Shown: positions 63,798-64,000 of the stretch, piece after piece | How positions within the stretch are numbered: position 1 is the stretch's first letter | Layout of the letters: the number at the start of each line of letters is the position of its first letter | Origin: JAIBJN01 sp963811635 | GTDB lineage: Bacteria; Actinomycetota; Thermoleophilia; Gaiellales; Gaiellaceae | Reading direction: 5' to 3' | Assembly (NCBI GenBank): GCA_963811635.1 | Contig: CAWESB010000005.1 | Span: forward strand, 1 to 64,000 | Length of the DNA stretch: 64,000 bases | Translations under genes and position numbers: made by a program | Notes under the pieces: model-generated | What the model was told of the DNA's origin: nothing | What the model saw: only the letters and a program-made list of their open reading frames with translations | Database searches by the model: none

Positions 63798-64000
63798 CTA
63801 CGCGTCGCCTTCGCTCTCGGCGAGCCCGCGCGGAGGCCAGTCGGGCTCGGGAGCGTCGCAACGGCTCGAACAGTGGAGTGAGGCGATGTTCTGCAGCGGC
63901 ACCAGGATGTGTCCGTTGAGCTCGAGGTGGGGGATGCCGGCGACGGCGCAGTAGGCGGTGAGCGTGCCTTCCTGGTACTCGCCGCCGAAGAGCTCGACCT
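63798..64000 (-). CDS. Partial gene at right edge, unknown function
   Basis: C-terminal 67 residues of a protein entering from the right edge: VELFGGEYQEGTLTAYCAVA, GIPHLELNGHILVPLQNIAS, LHCSSRCDAPEPDWPPRGLA, ending SEGDA. Three Cys and two His suggest a possible metal site. It precedes the protease gene by 12 nt, so they are probably one operon. The translation is consistent across 200 nt, but the family is not recognised. Confidence 0.55.
   Translation of the reverse strand, partial: VELFGGEYQEGTLTAYCAVAGIPHLELNGHILVPLQNIASLHCSSRCDAPEPDWPPRGLAESEGDA

Overview
The window is high-GC bacterial DNA with dense operons, many GTG/TTG starts and Tad-pilus, GatCAB, PxKF-domain and PASTA-PBP genes. 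The 16S and 23S genes and this gene content suggest Actinomycetota, probably class Thermoleophilia (Gaiellales/Solirubrobacterales type). That placement is from memory of such sequences, not a database comparison. No secretin gene is seen with the Tad locus, as expected for a monoderm.

Region 1 (1-10.8 kb) is a Tad/Flp pilus locus. On the minus strand are a short prepilin peptidase and a receiver-like protein. Divergent from them runs one packed operon: two Flp pilins, TadE, a TadG-like protein, CpaB, a TadZ-TadA fusion, a von Willebrand A-TadB fusion broken by one base, TadC, and a membrane methyltransferase of the isoprenylcysteine-methyltransferase type. Region 2 (10.9-20.7 kb) holds two large secreted surface proteins (fibronectin-like repeats; PxKF domain) among three NarL-type response regulators and two histidine kinases. 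These are likely controllers of the surface structures.

Region 3 (20.9-29.1 kb) is accessory: small proteins, GNAT and DUF389 genes, an ECF sigma factor, tRNA-Cys, a broken and an intact DivIVA-like gene in tandem, a haloperoxidase/PAP2 remnant and a secreted BNR-repeat protein. Two intergenic sites carry sigma28-like promoters followed by terminator hairpins and no gene, so they are candidate small RNAs. Region 4 (29.1-37.8 kb) is housekeeping: thioesterase and a divergent HMG-CoA reductase, folD, a cold-shock gene, gatCAB, a GNAT gene and a stand-alone LigD polymerase domain. Region 5 (37.9-40.3 kb) has a secreted LVIVD-type protein and a membrane protein, each frameshifted.

Region 6 (40.3-46.5 kb) is amino-acid metabolism (class V aminotransferase, serA, YbaK-like deacylase, ilvE, DegT aminotransferase) followed by a RemA-like gene and a 3-methyladenine glycosylase. 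Several of these promoters look leaderless. Region 7 (46.5-50.7 kb, minus) is an envelope unit: ECF sigma, zinc anti-sigma, PASTA penicillin-binding protein and DUF4234 protein. Divergent from it (50.9-55.8 kb) is DUF4331 - TPR - two NicO-type metal transporters. Then come tyrS and a complete 16S-23S-5S operon (57.0-62.4 kb) whose leader shows a terminator/antiterminator pair, and finally a small secreted protein, an M48 protease and a partial gene at the right edge.

About nine genes, all in accessory regions, are interrupted by single-base indels, while the conserved genes and rRNA are clean. Whether these are assembly errors or real decay cannot be told from sequence alone.
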